A stretch of 64,000 nucleotides of DNA from Isoetes taiwanensis (taxonomy: Eukaryota > Streptophyta > Lycopodiopsida > Isoetales > Isoetaceae), in NCBI GenBank assembly GCA_021234155.1, contig JAJEKV010000001.1:18867382-18931381 (forward strand), given 5' to 3'. Positions 53,901-64,000 of this stretch are shown piece by piece. Numbering within the stretch: the first letter of the stretch is position 1; each line of letters begins with the position of its first letter. Below the pieces are notes generated by a model. The model saw nothing but the letters and a program-made list of their open reading frames with translations, made no database searches and was not told where the DNA came from. A program made the position numbers and the translations under genes.

Positions 53901-54678
53901 CTGTCTATAGATAAAATAGCATTTTTCTTAGAAGCTAAAATGGCATTCACAAATCTATCTACCATGATGGATATTTTCAACTAAGTACCACTAATGTGTA
54001 TCTTATAATTTCATACACTTTGCATTCAAAAGACGTAATTCACTTTGCCCCGGAAAGATACTAATCTAATCATTTGCATATGTTTATCATTCCATTCTCT
54101 AATTTTTAAAGAACCTTATAGAGTGGATTTTTGTTTAGACCACCATATGTTTGTTGATTATGCATTTGATGGAATTGCCACTTCTATTGGGAACAAACAC
54201 TCCTATCCATATAGACACCATATCCGTACATACACATACCCCTACATATGTTATGTGTTGCCAGGGATATGTTTAAAATCTCCTCCTCCTCTTAAAAAAA
54301 AAGAGAGAAAAAAAAAACAAAAAGAAAAAAACACACACACAAGAGAACATGACAACAAATTATGTTTTTTTATGTTGGAACCATACACACAGAGAGGTTC
54401 CGTGGAGGGACATGGCCAAAACTAATTAGTCAAAAATTTTGTACGCTCTATAGGGTATCAACTCCATATAAACATACCTATTAATGCATGGATACTCCAG
54501 GCACATGTTTACTATTGAGCTTAGATATTAAATATTAGAACAATGGTGATTTAAAACATTTTGGATATTATTAGGCTACCTTATGATTTACACGCTTTCA
54601 AACTCTCCCCAATAACACAAGGTAGTGTAATTTTACAAATTCCAACCTATGCCCAGCAACGCTGGGCATCTTAACTAG
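50919..54678 (+). mobile_element. Helitron F carrying a PPR gene fragment
   Basis: 5' end A|TCTTATCTTATATTATAATG followed by GTGTTGGACCCAGCCCTAAT and AACGGCCCAGATTTG. 3' hairpin GCCCAGCAACGCTGGGC at 54651-54667, ATCTTAACTAG to 54678, then T. The ends match Helitrons D and E closely. The interior holds PPR coding sequence at 52698-53670. No Rep/helicase. Confidence 0.8.
52698..53670 (+). pseudogene. PLS-type PPR protein fragment inside Helitron F
   Basis: Frames in succession give IKKLCNEGKLKEALGILRLV, then (shifted) LLSNTMIDMYSKCGSLIHG and GYTQ-like NGDGRKSLKLFRHMQQEGVK, then SLIDLYANCGSIFDARHVFD, HNVFTWSTMISKYSQ, ALRLFDQMVLRNIKPN and VVESAIVGMYVRCACMNHAC. The repeating 31-36 residue units with LxDMYxKCG and F-x-x-M-x-x-x-G/N-x-KP are PLS-class PPR repeats, about seven here. 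The family binds organelle RNA for editing or processing. No E/DYW end and no organelle signal are seen. Two frameshifts (near 52860 and 53000) show a fragment that no longer works. Confidence 0.75.
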
Positions 54679-55810
54679 TATTCATTAACAAAAAAGTTAA
54701 TTACTTTTGCTTTTAAATAAAATAAATAAAAACAACTTTTTTATTTTGGACCCTCTCATTTTCCCTTTTTTGGCCTCTGATTCCATTCCGTCCATATGGT
54801 CGAATAAGGCACGCCACCACAACCCATATGTTGAAATTTGGAAAAAGATGTCAAGTCATCATCAAATATACAATGCTACACAGGACCATCTTGTATGAAA
54901 TGTTTATGAAAGTTTTTGCTACATCAAAACATTGCTTTTTTTTCTTTATAGGATCTCATTATCTTCGCCAAGAACTTTTTGTTCTAAGGAAGTATCCTGC
55001 TGAGATGTCGTATTTATTTCAAAACTAAAAGGATTTTTGTTTACCTCATTTTTCATAAAATTTTGAACCCTGCTCACAGCTCACAGCTCCTTCCTTTGCA
55101 TAGCAATAACAATGCAGAGGGACACTGATGCCATATCAGGCCATCACAGTCAGCCATCACAGTCAGTAGAGATGACGAATGATAGACGTCAAATTGAAAG
55201 CTGTTGCAGAGCTGTTTGAGTGAGTTGGTTCGGTAAATTCCCCGGAACCCTTGTAAGCTACCGTGTAAATCTGAAAATTCACACTACGGTTTTGAGATAG
55301 CAGGAAAATTTCCTGCTAAAAATAGTGATTTCTTCGGTTAGTTCCGGCAGGAATTGAGTGGGAGCACATAGGTGGTAGATTGGGCTAGATTCAGCAGGAA
55401 ATTTGACTTTTATGCTTAAAAAATTTCCCGAACCCAACGGCTCAGCCTGTCGGAAGGAAATGGACGGGGCTGTTTGGGCCTTCTGGCTTGCCAAGTCATG
55501 TTTTGGTTTCAAAATCGAAGAACCTAGATGAAGGTCTTGATTCATGGCTTAAGTACCGGAATGCAACATTTTCCTTTTCTTTCCATGACATGAGTTTAAC
55601 CCCAAGGGTTTTCTTTGCGGCAAATCTGCTTAAACCAAGTAGAATCTTTGCTGGATTGAAGGACCTAATGCATTGTCGGACTGTAACCATCATATTCAGA
55701 CATGTTTTCTTAGACTGATTCTGTTTCCTTTGATTTTTATGCTTGGAAAACTATTTCGAGTTTATGCTTTACATTCTAATCTAGAATATTTTGTCAGTAA
55801 CATGTCTGTT
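54679..55810. other. Intergenic sequence
   Basis: AT-rich at first. The frame 55488-55718 has some protein-like residues (SWLKYRNATFSFSFHDMSLT) but no family. Nothing else can be supported. Confidence 0.4.
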
Positions 55811-55818
55811 TCTATCAA

Positions 55819-57009
55819 GTGATGACACGGATATTACTGGTATTATATGATATAAGGCTTGATCAGATAGAGAGAACTGGCACTTGCAGAGGCGTCAACA
55901 ATTGGAAGCCATTTTGTTGCATGGTGCGTGCTTGGTCTTCAGAGTGGTACACTAGTTGCATGCAAAATGGGAGTATTGATTACAGTGCTACTCAAAGGAA
56001 GCACAGTTTATGGCCACTGATGTGCTTTTGGAAGAATCCATTTTGGTTTGCTATATTCATCACCAGTTGGGCATTCTCACATTTCAGCTTCAGTATATTT
56101 ATAGCTAGAGTTAGCTCTGAAGGTTACATGACTAAAATCGTCATATATGATGTTTTCAGATGGTTATGAGTGCACATGCAGTGGCAGTATATTATAGTTT
56201 CATGAACATATATCTTGTTTTCAGATATATTTGGTGGTTAGGAGTGCGCATGCAGTGGCAATATAATGTAGATCCCAATGACAAATAGACTAAGTGCTCT
56301 TTGCATGTTATTGTGGACTGACTGCAAATTTAACTGCTATTTCCAGGTTCTATTGGCGATCTACATGCTTTTTATGCCCAACCTTATGATTCTGCAGCCC
56401 CTATTTGACCATGATCAGATTTTAAGAGAGGAGGACAGATGGCTTGCAAAATGGTTAATAATGCTTGCAGAGATTGACTACAAGAAGCCTAAGCATTATA
56501 TTTATTGCAGAGTTTTGATGGAGATCGTCCTGATCTAAGGGACTGAAAGTGCAGGTCTATGTCTGTTTTAGCAAATGCTAATAACACTACACTTTTTTGC
56601 AATTTTTGGAGTTTCATGGTTCCGCTAATGGATGGCTGCATGGCGATGGGAGGTAAAAAGGGGTTAGAACTTCTCCAGAATCTTCCGGAACCCCAAGGTA
56701 TTTTGCTTCTTCATCTTTTCTCCCATTTAAGCTTATTGTCGATTAACTATTCTGTTTTAGTTGAAATGCAGGTCGCTGCTTATGCAATTATAGTATAATG
56801 AACAAAGTGACATGCAGCATGATGCTGCCTTGGGTGATGCATCTGCTCTAGTTCTAGAAGATGGAAGGAGAAAAAAGAGGAGAAAACAGGATGATGAGAT
56901 TGAAGCCTCAGCAATGCAGGTTGAGAGTGGATGTATGCCATGTGGAAGGCTGGTGGAAATTTCTTCAGTAGACATTTCATCAATTAATAAAGGTAAAGTT
57001 CCATTTTAA
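55819..57009 (+). pseudogene. Upstream exons or remnants of an unrecognised multi-exon gene
   Basis: Protein-like segments in plus order: TGTCRGVNNWKPFCCMVRAW (55870-55930), QILREEDRWLAKWLIMLAEI then DYKKPKHYIYCRV (56418-56520), and QHDAALGDASALVLEDGRRK followed by KRRKQDDEIEASAMQVESG (56812-56990). The last ends near AATAAAG|GTAAAG, a possible donor. The basic KKRRK could be a nuclear signal. I do not recognise the family. Confidence 0.35.
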
Positions 57010-57069
57010 TGTTTCTTTGTTGAACACAGTGTTTAGAGGTGCATATTTGTGTCCTCATTCTTTATGCAG

Positions 57070-57202
57070 AGCCAAATTTGGCCTCAATGCTATAAACGGC
57101 AGCCTAGATGCAGAGTTCCGTGAGCCTAAATATGCTGGAGCTTATGGCAATAGATTGATTGCCCGTTTACTCCATGCCGAACCCACCAGCAGGATTACAA
57201 CA
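57070..57202 (+). CDS. Exon of an unrecognised gene
   Basis: Acceptor ctttatgcag before 57070 and donor ACAACA|GTAAGT after 57202. It reads AKFGLNAINGSLDAEFREPK and YAGAYGNRLIARLLHAEPTS. The next exon (57282) continues in the same phase. Two clean splice sites and a phase-0 join make this a genuine exon pair. Confidence 0.55.
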
Positions 57203-57281
57203 GTAAGTGCTTATAATTTGATAAGCTTAAATCAGTAGAAGAGTTGTAGTATATTTGCATTATATTTAAATTCATTTGCAG

Positions 57282-57375
57282 GATGATCCGCGAACAGGAA
57301 GATTTTTGGATTACATGATAAGATCGTTTTTAAGCTCTCAAGGACAAGAGTGTTTGCTCTTAATACCCTTGGACA
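57282..57375 (+). CDS. Next exon of the same unrecognised gene
   Basis: Acceptor tcatttgcag before 57282 and donor GACAC|GTAGGT after 57375. It reads DDPRTGRFLDYMIRSFLSSQ and GQECLLLIPLD. Joined to the preceding exon it gives about 75 residues without a stop. A later candidate exon begins after cttgcag at 57560 (VAATIIHQISI), but its phase does not fit without an indel. Confidence 0.5.
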
Positions 57376-57554
57376 CGTAGGTATAAACACATTCTTACAC
57401 TACGTGCTCGTGACGGTTGTGTGTTCATCAATATCAAATAGAGTTGTATTCAATTCAGAGTTTTTCGCTGAATCCCCCATTTTAGATTGCCATTTGCTGC
57501 ATAGCAAAGGCATTAAGCTCTTGCATACTCTGCCGGATGAAGAATTGATATATC

Positions 57555-57962
57555 TTGCAGGTAGCAGCGACAATAATTCATCAAATCTCAATATTGCATT
57601 TATGTGAGCAATTTTTGCCCGGCAATGAGGCCCTGTTCAATATCTACATTCATTCCGACCCTTTCTTCCTTCACAGCCCTTTCGATCCAAGAAGCCCTTT
57701 TTGGGGCAGATTGATCCCCAGCAATACAGGTTTTTCTCAAATTCGGCCGTGCCCTCGTGTATTTTGCAGATTTAAATTATGCGAAGGTTTTGGTGCAAAA
57801 TGTATGCAAAAATGCAAGCTCTTTGTTAACTTTTTTTCACCGTCTGCAGGTTCTATCCGGTTTGCAGGCTATATTATTTGGGGCATAAGTGGAAGAGCAT
57901 TCAACAAAACGGCCACAAAGGACCTCACGTTACTATAAGAGCTCCCTTGGAGTCAAATTTGA
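57555..57962 (+). pseudogene. Possible last exons of the unrecognised gene
   Basis: The frame from 57561 reads VAATIIHQISILHLCEQFLP and on to a stop at 57936. Another acceptor (gtctgcag, 57849) precedes VLSGLQAILFG. The true exon limits cannot be fixed by eye. No domain is recognised. Confidence 0.3.
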
Positions 57963-58750
57963 TGATCTGAAGCCAGGACTTTTATGAAGTCAGACTAGGT
58001 ATTGCTTGGAATTGGGCTAAGTGATTTAATTATGAAGGGAAGTTCTTTTCAATATAAATGAATAAATGAATTAACATCTTTCAATGGATAAACAGGAATT
58101 GGACCCACTGCCTTGGCTAGATTAGATGTGCAAGGATTGCTATGCACTTGGGTCATCGGTCTATTCTGAAAACTTTGTGTCAAACATTAAAAAGAATTGT
58201 TAGATTTTTATGGTATTGAGACATTTTGTGTTCCTTATACGATTTTAGGCCAATCCCATTTGCATGATAAACATCTTTGTGAAAAAAAGAAATGTGTTGA
58301 GCCAATGAAATTCAATAAATACATATCGTTCTAATATGTTAATATTTCTTTTTTATTCCTTAACATTTCGGCTTTTAAAAATCAAATTCCGTTATTTTAA
58401 TCCAGTCATTGGCTAGGTTTTCAAACGTTCCTTTGCAAAAACATTATATCTATGCACATAAAATAGTATAATGTTTCATATATGTGTACCCTTAATGCTT
58501 CTTCTGTCTAACCTTAATGCTTCTAGCTCGAAGGGGAATGCCAAATTTATAGCTTTGGATTAAAGCATGTGAGGATCATGTGTGACAAGGATAAGTAAAA
58601 CTGTCTTAGCTTGAAATTGAAATTGGTTGATCTTATGCACGCAATTTAGACATTAGCATTAAAACGTTATCCATGTAAAATTTGATTGTGACAAGAGCAT
58701 TGTATGCCTCGTCTTCCCCACGTTATGTCAACATCACAAAATTAATTACG
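57963..58750. other. No recognisable gene
   Basis: AT-rich intergenic sequence. Confidence 0.45.
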
Positions 58751-58764
58751 TGCTTCTCAAAAGA

Positions 58765-59480
58765 TGATATAAGATTCTCCTAGATTTCTAAAGGTTTTCT
58801 TGGATTCTTAATGTTCTACAAAGATTCCCCTAGATTCTTAAGATTCTATAGAGATTCCCCTAGATTTTATTAAGATTCCCAAAGATTCTCTAAAGATTCC
58901 CCTAGATTCCAAAAAAAAACCCTAAGATTCCTCTAGATTCTCCAAGATTCTATCAAGATTCTCCTAGATTATATAAGATTCTCCTAGATTCTTCAAGATT
59001 CCATTAAGATTCCCATAGATTCTTAAAGATTTTATGAAGATTCCTTTAGATTCTCCTAGATTCCCAAAGATTCAATTGAGACTCCCTAAGATTCTGTAAA
59101 GATTCCCTTAGATTCTAAAAGAATACCCCAAGATTCTATCAAGATTCTTATAGATTCTCTAAGATTCCATTAAGATTCCTTTAGGTTCTTAACGATTTTA
59201 TCAAGATTCCCCTAGATTCCCAAAGAAGTGCTTGAGATTCCTATAGATTCTCTTGAGATTCCTCTAGTTCCCATAGATTCTATGAAGATTCCCCTAGACT
59301 CCCCAAGATTCCATCAAGTTTCCTTTAGGTTCTTAAAGATTTTATCAAGATTCCCTTAGATTCCCTTACATTCTCAAAGATGCTCCCTTGAGATTCCCAT
59401 AGATTCTCTAAGATTCTCATGACATTCCTCTGGATTCCCTAAGATTCTATAAAGATTCTCCTAGATTCCGTCAACTTACC
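58765..59480. repeat. Degenerate short tandem array (AGATTCCCCTAGATTCT type)
   Basis: About 700 bp are built from AGATTC words 8-20 bp apart, commonly AAGATTCCCCTAGATTCT and CTAAGATTCTATNAAGATTC. It is neither a clean microsatellite nor coding. Most copies differ, so the array is old or made by repeated slippage. Confidence 0.85.
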
Positions 59481-59660
59481 AAAGATTCCTTGAAACTCGA
59501 ACATTCCAAAAAAATTCTTAATGTTTGATCGTGTTGGCTCCAACTGCGACAAAATAGTGTCAAAGCACCACTCATTGGAAAGCTCTCGACGAGAGGAATC
59601 CATTGGTGTGGGCCCCACCTTAGCCAAGGACAACACAGGTAACCTCGAGTGTTACCTCGA

Positions 59661-59772
59661 GGCACACTCATAAGTGACGGTGGCAACATGTGCTATTATA
59701 ATTCAAGAGTTTAGCAGGCACACTCATAAGTGACGGTGGCAACATGTGCTATTATAATTCAAGAGTTTAGCG
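59661..59772. repeat. Perfect 56 bp tandem duplication
   Basis: 59661-59716 and 59717-59772 are the same, starting GGCACACTCATAAGTGACGG. The lack of differences suggests a recent event or an assembly artefact. Confidence 0.85.
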
Positions 59773-61388
59773 CTAGCTTTTCTACCTATAAACATATAGC
59801 ATGATCTATAGGTAAAGTCTTTAACATGCACACTTAGAAAGTGTCAATTTCATGGGATTACGCACAAATATTGCAATTATAATTTCCAAAGAATTCTATC
59901 TAGTTAAAGAGATCACAAGACCTGTTATGTTATCACGTTCCCTTTTCCTCATTCCGCGAAGTATTAAAGGGCATCACATTATGCCTATAAGAGTTTGTCG
60001 CTTCACAAGAAAAGTGTTTCACATTCTGGAAGCATGAAACAGAAAAGCTTGCTAACTTATTTCGGGTGTCAACTTTCTTAAAAGCAAAGCATTCAAAAGA
60101 AGCGCGGCTTTACATGGCATTTTCTGAGCGAGTTTTAACTCCAAGATATTCCTCTAGCTACCATCTAACATCTAACAAGTCCAAAATCCCCAATGTGCTA
60201 CAAAAAAATTGTGAAACATACAACTACTTAGCATGATCGACCTTCTATGATGCCATCTGTTTCCCAATGTTCAAGCAAAGCCAAAATGATTTTGAGAAAT
60301 GTGATTAAAATAAATTGACTAGAGAGAATTTTTTTGCAATACCGGATAAAAATTTGTTGCCACACTCTCGATCATCGGGCCCGATCATAATGCACTAAAT
60401 GCTTTGAATCCTTTGACCAGGCACTAAGGATGCATTTTGAACTTGTTAAGCCCCAGGTAGAACTGTTCCTGTAAACTACTAAACTCTAAGGTTTAAGTTT
60501 TGCACAACCAAAATATATCAGCCTTTGTATCAACTTCTGCAACGGATGCCATGTACATATAATTGTTTGAACTCAGAATGCCTGATTAAGCTTTCATTCC
60601 AGGTGGCTACTTGTATTGCAGAACCAAGACTTAGAACATCAACTCCATCAATATATGTACTCCAATTGGCAAACAATTATGCCATACCTGCACATATTAC
60701 AACTTCCTTATTAAATATTGTTAGGATGTAAAAAAATCATCAACTAAAAACCATTTCAAGATACAACCATCTCCGCAACTTCCCACCATTAAACCATGAT
60801 TACAATAGATTGTGAACAAACCACAGTACAATCTTAAAGCCATCGCATTTATAAGGAATCATAGCATATCTCTTGCCTTATTCCATCATCGGAAAATTAA
60901 TTGTCAAGTCCTTCAGAACTTTTGCTACAGAAATCTTGTTCATGAAGAGTATTCTTGGTTCAAAATCTTCACTAAAGCAGACTGCCATAAGCAATGAGTG
61001 GAGACTTGGATATCTCTGCAGAAGGTGACACAGCCCCTGCTCAAGGTACTGCGCCTTGTGAAGGGCAATGAACCTTGTGTAGATGAGGTTTAAGAACAGG
61101 AGATGTCTAAGCCAGCAGTAAGGTGGATGATGACTGATGCCTTATAAGGGAGGGTGCCCACCTACGGTTTGCCAGTGGCTAAATCGTAATTACCAGGGTC
61201 TGAAGCATGCCAAACCTGAGATTTTTTTTATGAAATTGCTTCTCTAGATCCTAATGCACATAATCACTTTTTTTTTCCTCAGAAAATCAGTGGCATCAGC
61301 ATGCAATTTGGAATCAAAACAAGGTAGGTTTTTGCCCTTTATGGTGATATGCTGGCCCTCATGGTGATAGGAGTTTGGTGACGTCCCT
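59773..61388. other. No recognisable gene
   Basis: Short frames only (59852-60037, 60525-60731, 60812-60997), without family motifs. Confidence 0.45.
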
Positions 61389-61517
61389 GCCTTATGTGGT
61401 GAGCTGCAAGATCTGAATGGTGCAGCCCAGTGCCTTATGTGGTGAGCTGCAAAACCTGAATGGTGCAGCCCAGTGCCTTATGTGGTGAGCTGCAAGGCCT
61501 GAATGGTGCAGCCCAGT
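61389..61517. repeat. 43 bp unit repeated three times
   Basis: Unit GCCTTATGTGGTGAGCTGCA followed by RNNCTGAATGGTGCAGCCCAGT, with copies at 61389, 61432 and 61475. Only three or four bases vary, at the centre (AGATC, AAACC, AGGCC). A decayed partial unit may follow (GCCATCATGG...). Confidence 0.9.
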
Positions 61518-62288
61518 GCCATCATGGTTTATGACTTGCCTAAAGATGGTTTGCAACTTGCCTAAAGATGGTGCACTTATTATCAGAATGGTGCAACATT
61601 GTCCAACACGGCATGGCAGCAGACTTGCATGGTGATCCAATTACCTACAACAGTTAACAATTTTTCCAAATCAGTGCATGTTCAAACTATGAACTTATAT
61701 TAAATTACACATGTAGCAGAGCATTTACCTTCTAAGTTATTGCATTCCAATTCTGCAAGTGCTGGATTCTGTTACCTTGTTTTGCATTCGTTAGCTCATT
61801 CAAGTGCTGCGACTTGTGTATCCTAAGGCCAAGATTACCCCTTTGGGACGAGGGGAATTGAACCCCTGTAGCATTGGCGGCCACTTCCAAACATCCCGGC
61901 TGCAAAATCAGCAAACATATTAGTGGGGAATGGGCAGAGGATCACCTCTGCCCATGGAAAAATCGGGATAGGAGGGTAACTAGTGCAAACCTGATAAATT
62001 GCTTACTTTTATCAACAAATTCTACTTGCAGCAACAAAACTTGTGTACCACTGTCATTACCATCAAATTATTACACCAATTAACACTTCAAATTCCAATG
62101 CACATCAATAATAGCAAATTAGTTTACCTTATGCATTTAATTTATCATTTGTCAAGCCATAAACGTGCTGCTCCAAACAGAACAGTTCATTCTAATAATT
62201 ATAATGCAGCACATTCATTAGATTTCAGCCTTTACATGGATACAAAATTGGCTTCAGTTCAAAAAACAAAACTTAAAGCAATGCATGC
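61518..62288. other. Downstream flank of the transposase gene
   Basis: AT-rich and non-coding. A terminal inverted repeat of the DDE element would be expected here, but no partner is inside the window, so it cannot be identified. Confidence 0.4.
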
Positions 62289-63971
62289 TTACATTCCCAA
62301 CTTCTTCAAGTGAGCCTCCGCCTCCTCCCTATAAAGGTCATCTAGACATTTGGTTTTCTTTGCTATTCCAACATCTTCAGAATCATCATCAAAAATAGGG
62401 GTGGTGGGACCACGTGTGTTAATATTGTCCCCAACATACCTACCATGGCAGGCATCAGGCTCAGTCCAAAAATCAGATGTGTTCTCACCAAGTTTATGAT
62501 GTTGTACCTTTTGTTTCTTTTGGCATCTCTGATCCCATGAACAAATATGTGTCTCCTCAAGGCTACATGGCAAGCAAGTTTCATCCTCCTCATAATCCTC
62601 ATATGGATCTTGACTATCTATGAAGTTGCTTGGAGGAAGATCAGTGCCTCCATAGTGGATGTGGCAGCCAACAGCCAATTGAACATCATTCACATGATCA
62701 TGATCAGCCTGCTCCACAACATTAGCAATCTGATCATGACCACAATGGTTCATTGCATCAATATCTAACTTTTTGGGGTCATAACCCCTTCTGACCATGA
62801 GTTTCATTCTTGCCCTCCTCCTAGCCTGAATTGTCTCATTTGAGAAAGGCCTAGAAGGGCCAAATATCTGTTCAACTGATAGCTGCCTCTTTCCATCCGC
62901 ATTGAACAACATACTTCTCATTTTCATGGCATTGGCTTCACATATTTTTTCTGCATTTTTTTCTGCCTCTTTCAAGGCCTTGGCCTCAGCCCTTAGCCTC
63001 AATTGTATCTCCTTGATTCTTTTTTTCTCAGCTTGATTCTTTTTCTTTTCGGCCAGCTTTTCTTGCCTAAGTCTGCTGGCCTCCACTTGCCTATTGTGCT
63101 CATCTAATTTTGCCTTGATCATCTCATCCGAAGTGACCATGAGCCTATGAGCCAATTCAATTGGCAACTTGCTTCTCTTAGCCCTAACACAATCTATATT
63201 AGAATTGGCTGCCACCTTTGCTGTAGCAGAACCGGAACCATTCACATGATTGCATGGCATTGTTGCAGCAGCAACATCATTACAAACAGCAGCATCAATT
63301 GGATCAGGAACAACAGCATTAGGGGGAGCAGCAATATCAATTGGATCAGGAACAGCAGCATTAGGAGCAGCATTAGGAATGGGAGCAGCAATATCAATTG
63401 GATCAGGAACATCAGCAATATCAAGATTGTCTCCAACTTGCTGGACATCAATAGAAACATTCTGATAATTAGGAGCAGCATTTGGATCATCCTCTTCATC
63501 TTCACTATCTCTTACAATCTGACTTTCAGCAATGGGATCAGGCTGCACAGCCAACATTTTCCATGGCCATATACCTGTCTTAGCAAAGCCTGCTTTGATG
63601 TTATGAACGGTCAATGATTGTCTAAGTGATGCTGAGACTAATGCTGCCATGTCTTCTTTGGAAGGCTCAAGAAGCTCATGGTCTCGCATGTATTTAGATC
63701 TTAGACTCTTGAAGGCTCCTTTCATGGGGCCAAAACATGACACATCAAGTGGCTGGAGCCTATGAGAAGTGTGGGCTGGCAATTGATAGATATGCAAACC
63801 CATTTCCTTAGCATGTTGGATCACTTTCAGATTTACATGTGATCCGTGGCCATCACAAATCAGTAGGTGAGGATTTTCTGGACTAATACCCCCTGGCACA
63901 TTAGTTTTGAAGTGTTCAAGCCATGCATCAAATAGCTCATGGGTAATCCATGCCTTTTTTTGATAGCACAT
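62289..63971 (-). CDS. Pogo/Tigger-type DDE transposase, C-terminal part (gene runs past the right edge)
   Basis: 560 residues are open on the minus strand to a stop at 62289. The start shown is only the first Met in the window, and the frame probably continues beyond 64000 (upstream bases still encode LLAGCEPRAAM). The DDE_1 catalytic part reads PHLLICDGHGSHVNLKVIQH (second acidic residue), then YQLPAHTSHRLQPLDVSCFG with PMKGAFKS (third), and AGFAKTGIWPW. The first acidic residue lies outside the window. Next come an acidic stretch, repeats of PDPIDIAAP, a Lys/Glu-rich coiled coil (RQEKLAEKKKNQAEKKRIKE) and a Cys/His-rich tail. It would cut and paste its own element. The long tail is unusual for the family. 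Confidence 0.8.
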   Translation of the reverse strand: MCYQKKAWITHELFDAWLEHFKTNVPGGISPENPHLLICDGHGSHVNLKVIQHAKEMGLHIYQLPAHTSHRLQPLDVSCFGPMKGAFKSLRSKYMRDHELLEPSKEDMAALVSASLRQSLTVHNIKAGFAKTGIWPWKMLAVQPDPIAESQIVRDSEDEEDDPNAAPNYQNVSIDVQQVGDNLDIADVPDPIDIAAPIPNAAPNAAVPDPIDIAAPPNAVVPDPIDAAVCNDVAAATMPCNHVNGSGSATAKVAANSNIDCVRAKRSKLPIELAHRLMVTSDEMIKAKLDEHNRQVEASRLRQEKLAEKKKNQAEKKRIKEIQLRLRAEAKALKEAEKNAEKICEANAMKMRSMLFNADGKRQLSVEQIFGPSRPFSNETIQARRRARMKLMVRRGYDPKKLDIDAMNHCGHDQIANVVEQADHDHVNDVQLAVGCHIHYGGTDLPPSNFIDSQDPYEDYEEDETCLPCSLEETHICSWDQRCQKKQKVQHHKLGENTSDFWTEPDACHGRYVGDNINTRGPTTPIFDDDSEDVGIAKKTKCLDDLYREEAEAHLKKLGM

Positions 63972-64000
63972 GGCAGCCCTTGGCTCACATCCAGCAAGCA

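Noticed and set aside
54645-54680. Rho-independent terminator at the GCCCAGC hairpins
   Set aside because: The hairpins recur as Helitron 3' ends followed by CTAG, with no T-run. The genome is eukaryotic.
55279-55718. Overlapping plus and minus frames near 55.5 kb as a gene
   Set aside because: Both are short and without motifs, and neither has splice or context support.
61389-61517. CRISPR-like array
   Set aside because: The units are contiguous, with no spacers of constant length. The setting is plant nuclear DNA.

Overview
The window reads as nuclear DNA of a land plant. It has GT-AG introns, a plant AP2/ERF domain, a PLS-type PPR protein, an AN1 (SAP-type) zinc finger, Ty3/gypsy chromoviruses, a Ty1/copia element primed by initiator tRNA-Met, Helitrons and a pogo/Tigger-like DDE transposase. 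A fern or another seed-free plant with a large, repeat-rich genome is my best guess, but this is inference. Nearly all coding regions carry single-base frameshifts or stops, from decay, draft-assembly error or both. No protein here can be called intact with certainty except parts of the two pol genes and the transposase.

Layout. 1-2.4 kb: nothing recognised. 2.4-5.2 kb and 18.8-19.9 kb: two halves of one plus-strand, multi-exon gene with a weak Ulp1-like protease region. It is split inside an exon by a 13.6 kb minus-strand gypsy chromovirus (5196-18798, TSD GACTG). That element has 1.8 kb LTRs, PBS, PPT, gag, PR, RT, RNase H, integrase and a chromodomain. It also has two extra ORFs between the 5' LTR and gag. 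One extra ORF ends in a histone H3 fold with centromeric-H3-like signatures and starts with an H3-like tail, and each extra ORF is preceded by a pair of about 70 bp palindromes. 20-23.3 kb: an FCP1-like phosphatase fragment and a degenerate minus-strand transposon protein. 23.5-27.1 kb: two head-to-tail Helitrons filled with long polypurine arrays. 27.2-33.9 kb: a GTACAT-rich repeat, an unrecognised ORF, a plus-strand gag fragment with an LTR-like end, and a 5'-truncated minus-strand gypsy. 34.3-47.4 kb: a copia element whose ORF is interrupted by 8.3 kb of Helitrons (38369-46710). Removing that block restores the reading frame exactly, with no target duplication. One nested Helitron carries an AP2/ERF gene fragment. 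47.4-50.9 kb: an unrecognised repeat-bearing ORF, a strong fold-back hairpin and an AN1 zinc-finger fragment. 50.9-54.7 kb: a Helitron carrying a PPR gene fragment. 54.7-58 kb: exons of an unrecognised gene. 58.7-61.5 kb: short repeats. 62.3-64 kb: a DDE transposase that runs off the right edge.

How it fits together: the window is a nest of mobile elements. The Helitrons share a 5' end of the type TCYTAT(C)YTATATTATAATG and a 3' hairpin GCCCAGC-AAC-GCTGGGC followed by CTAG. They are non-autonomous (no Rep/helicase seen) and carry three kinds of cargo: polypurine arrays, an AP2 fragment and a PPR fragment. The most unusual object is the gypsy element that appears to have taken up a CENH3-like histone ORF while also encoding a chromodomain.
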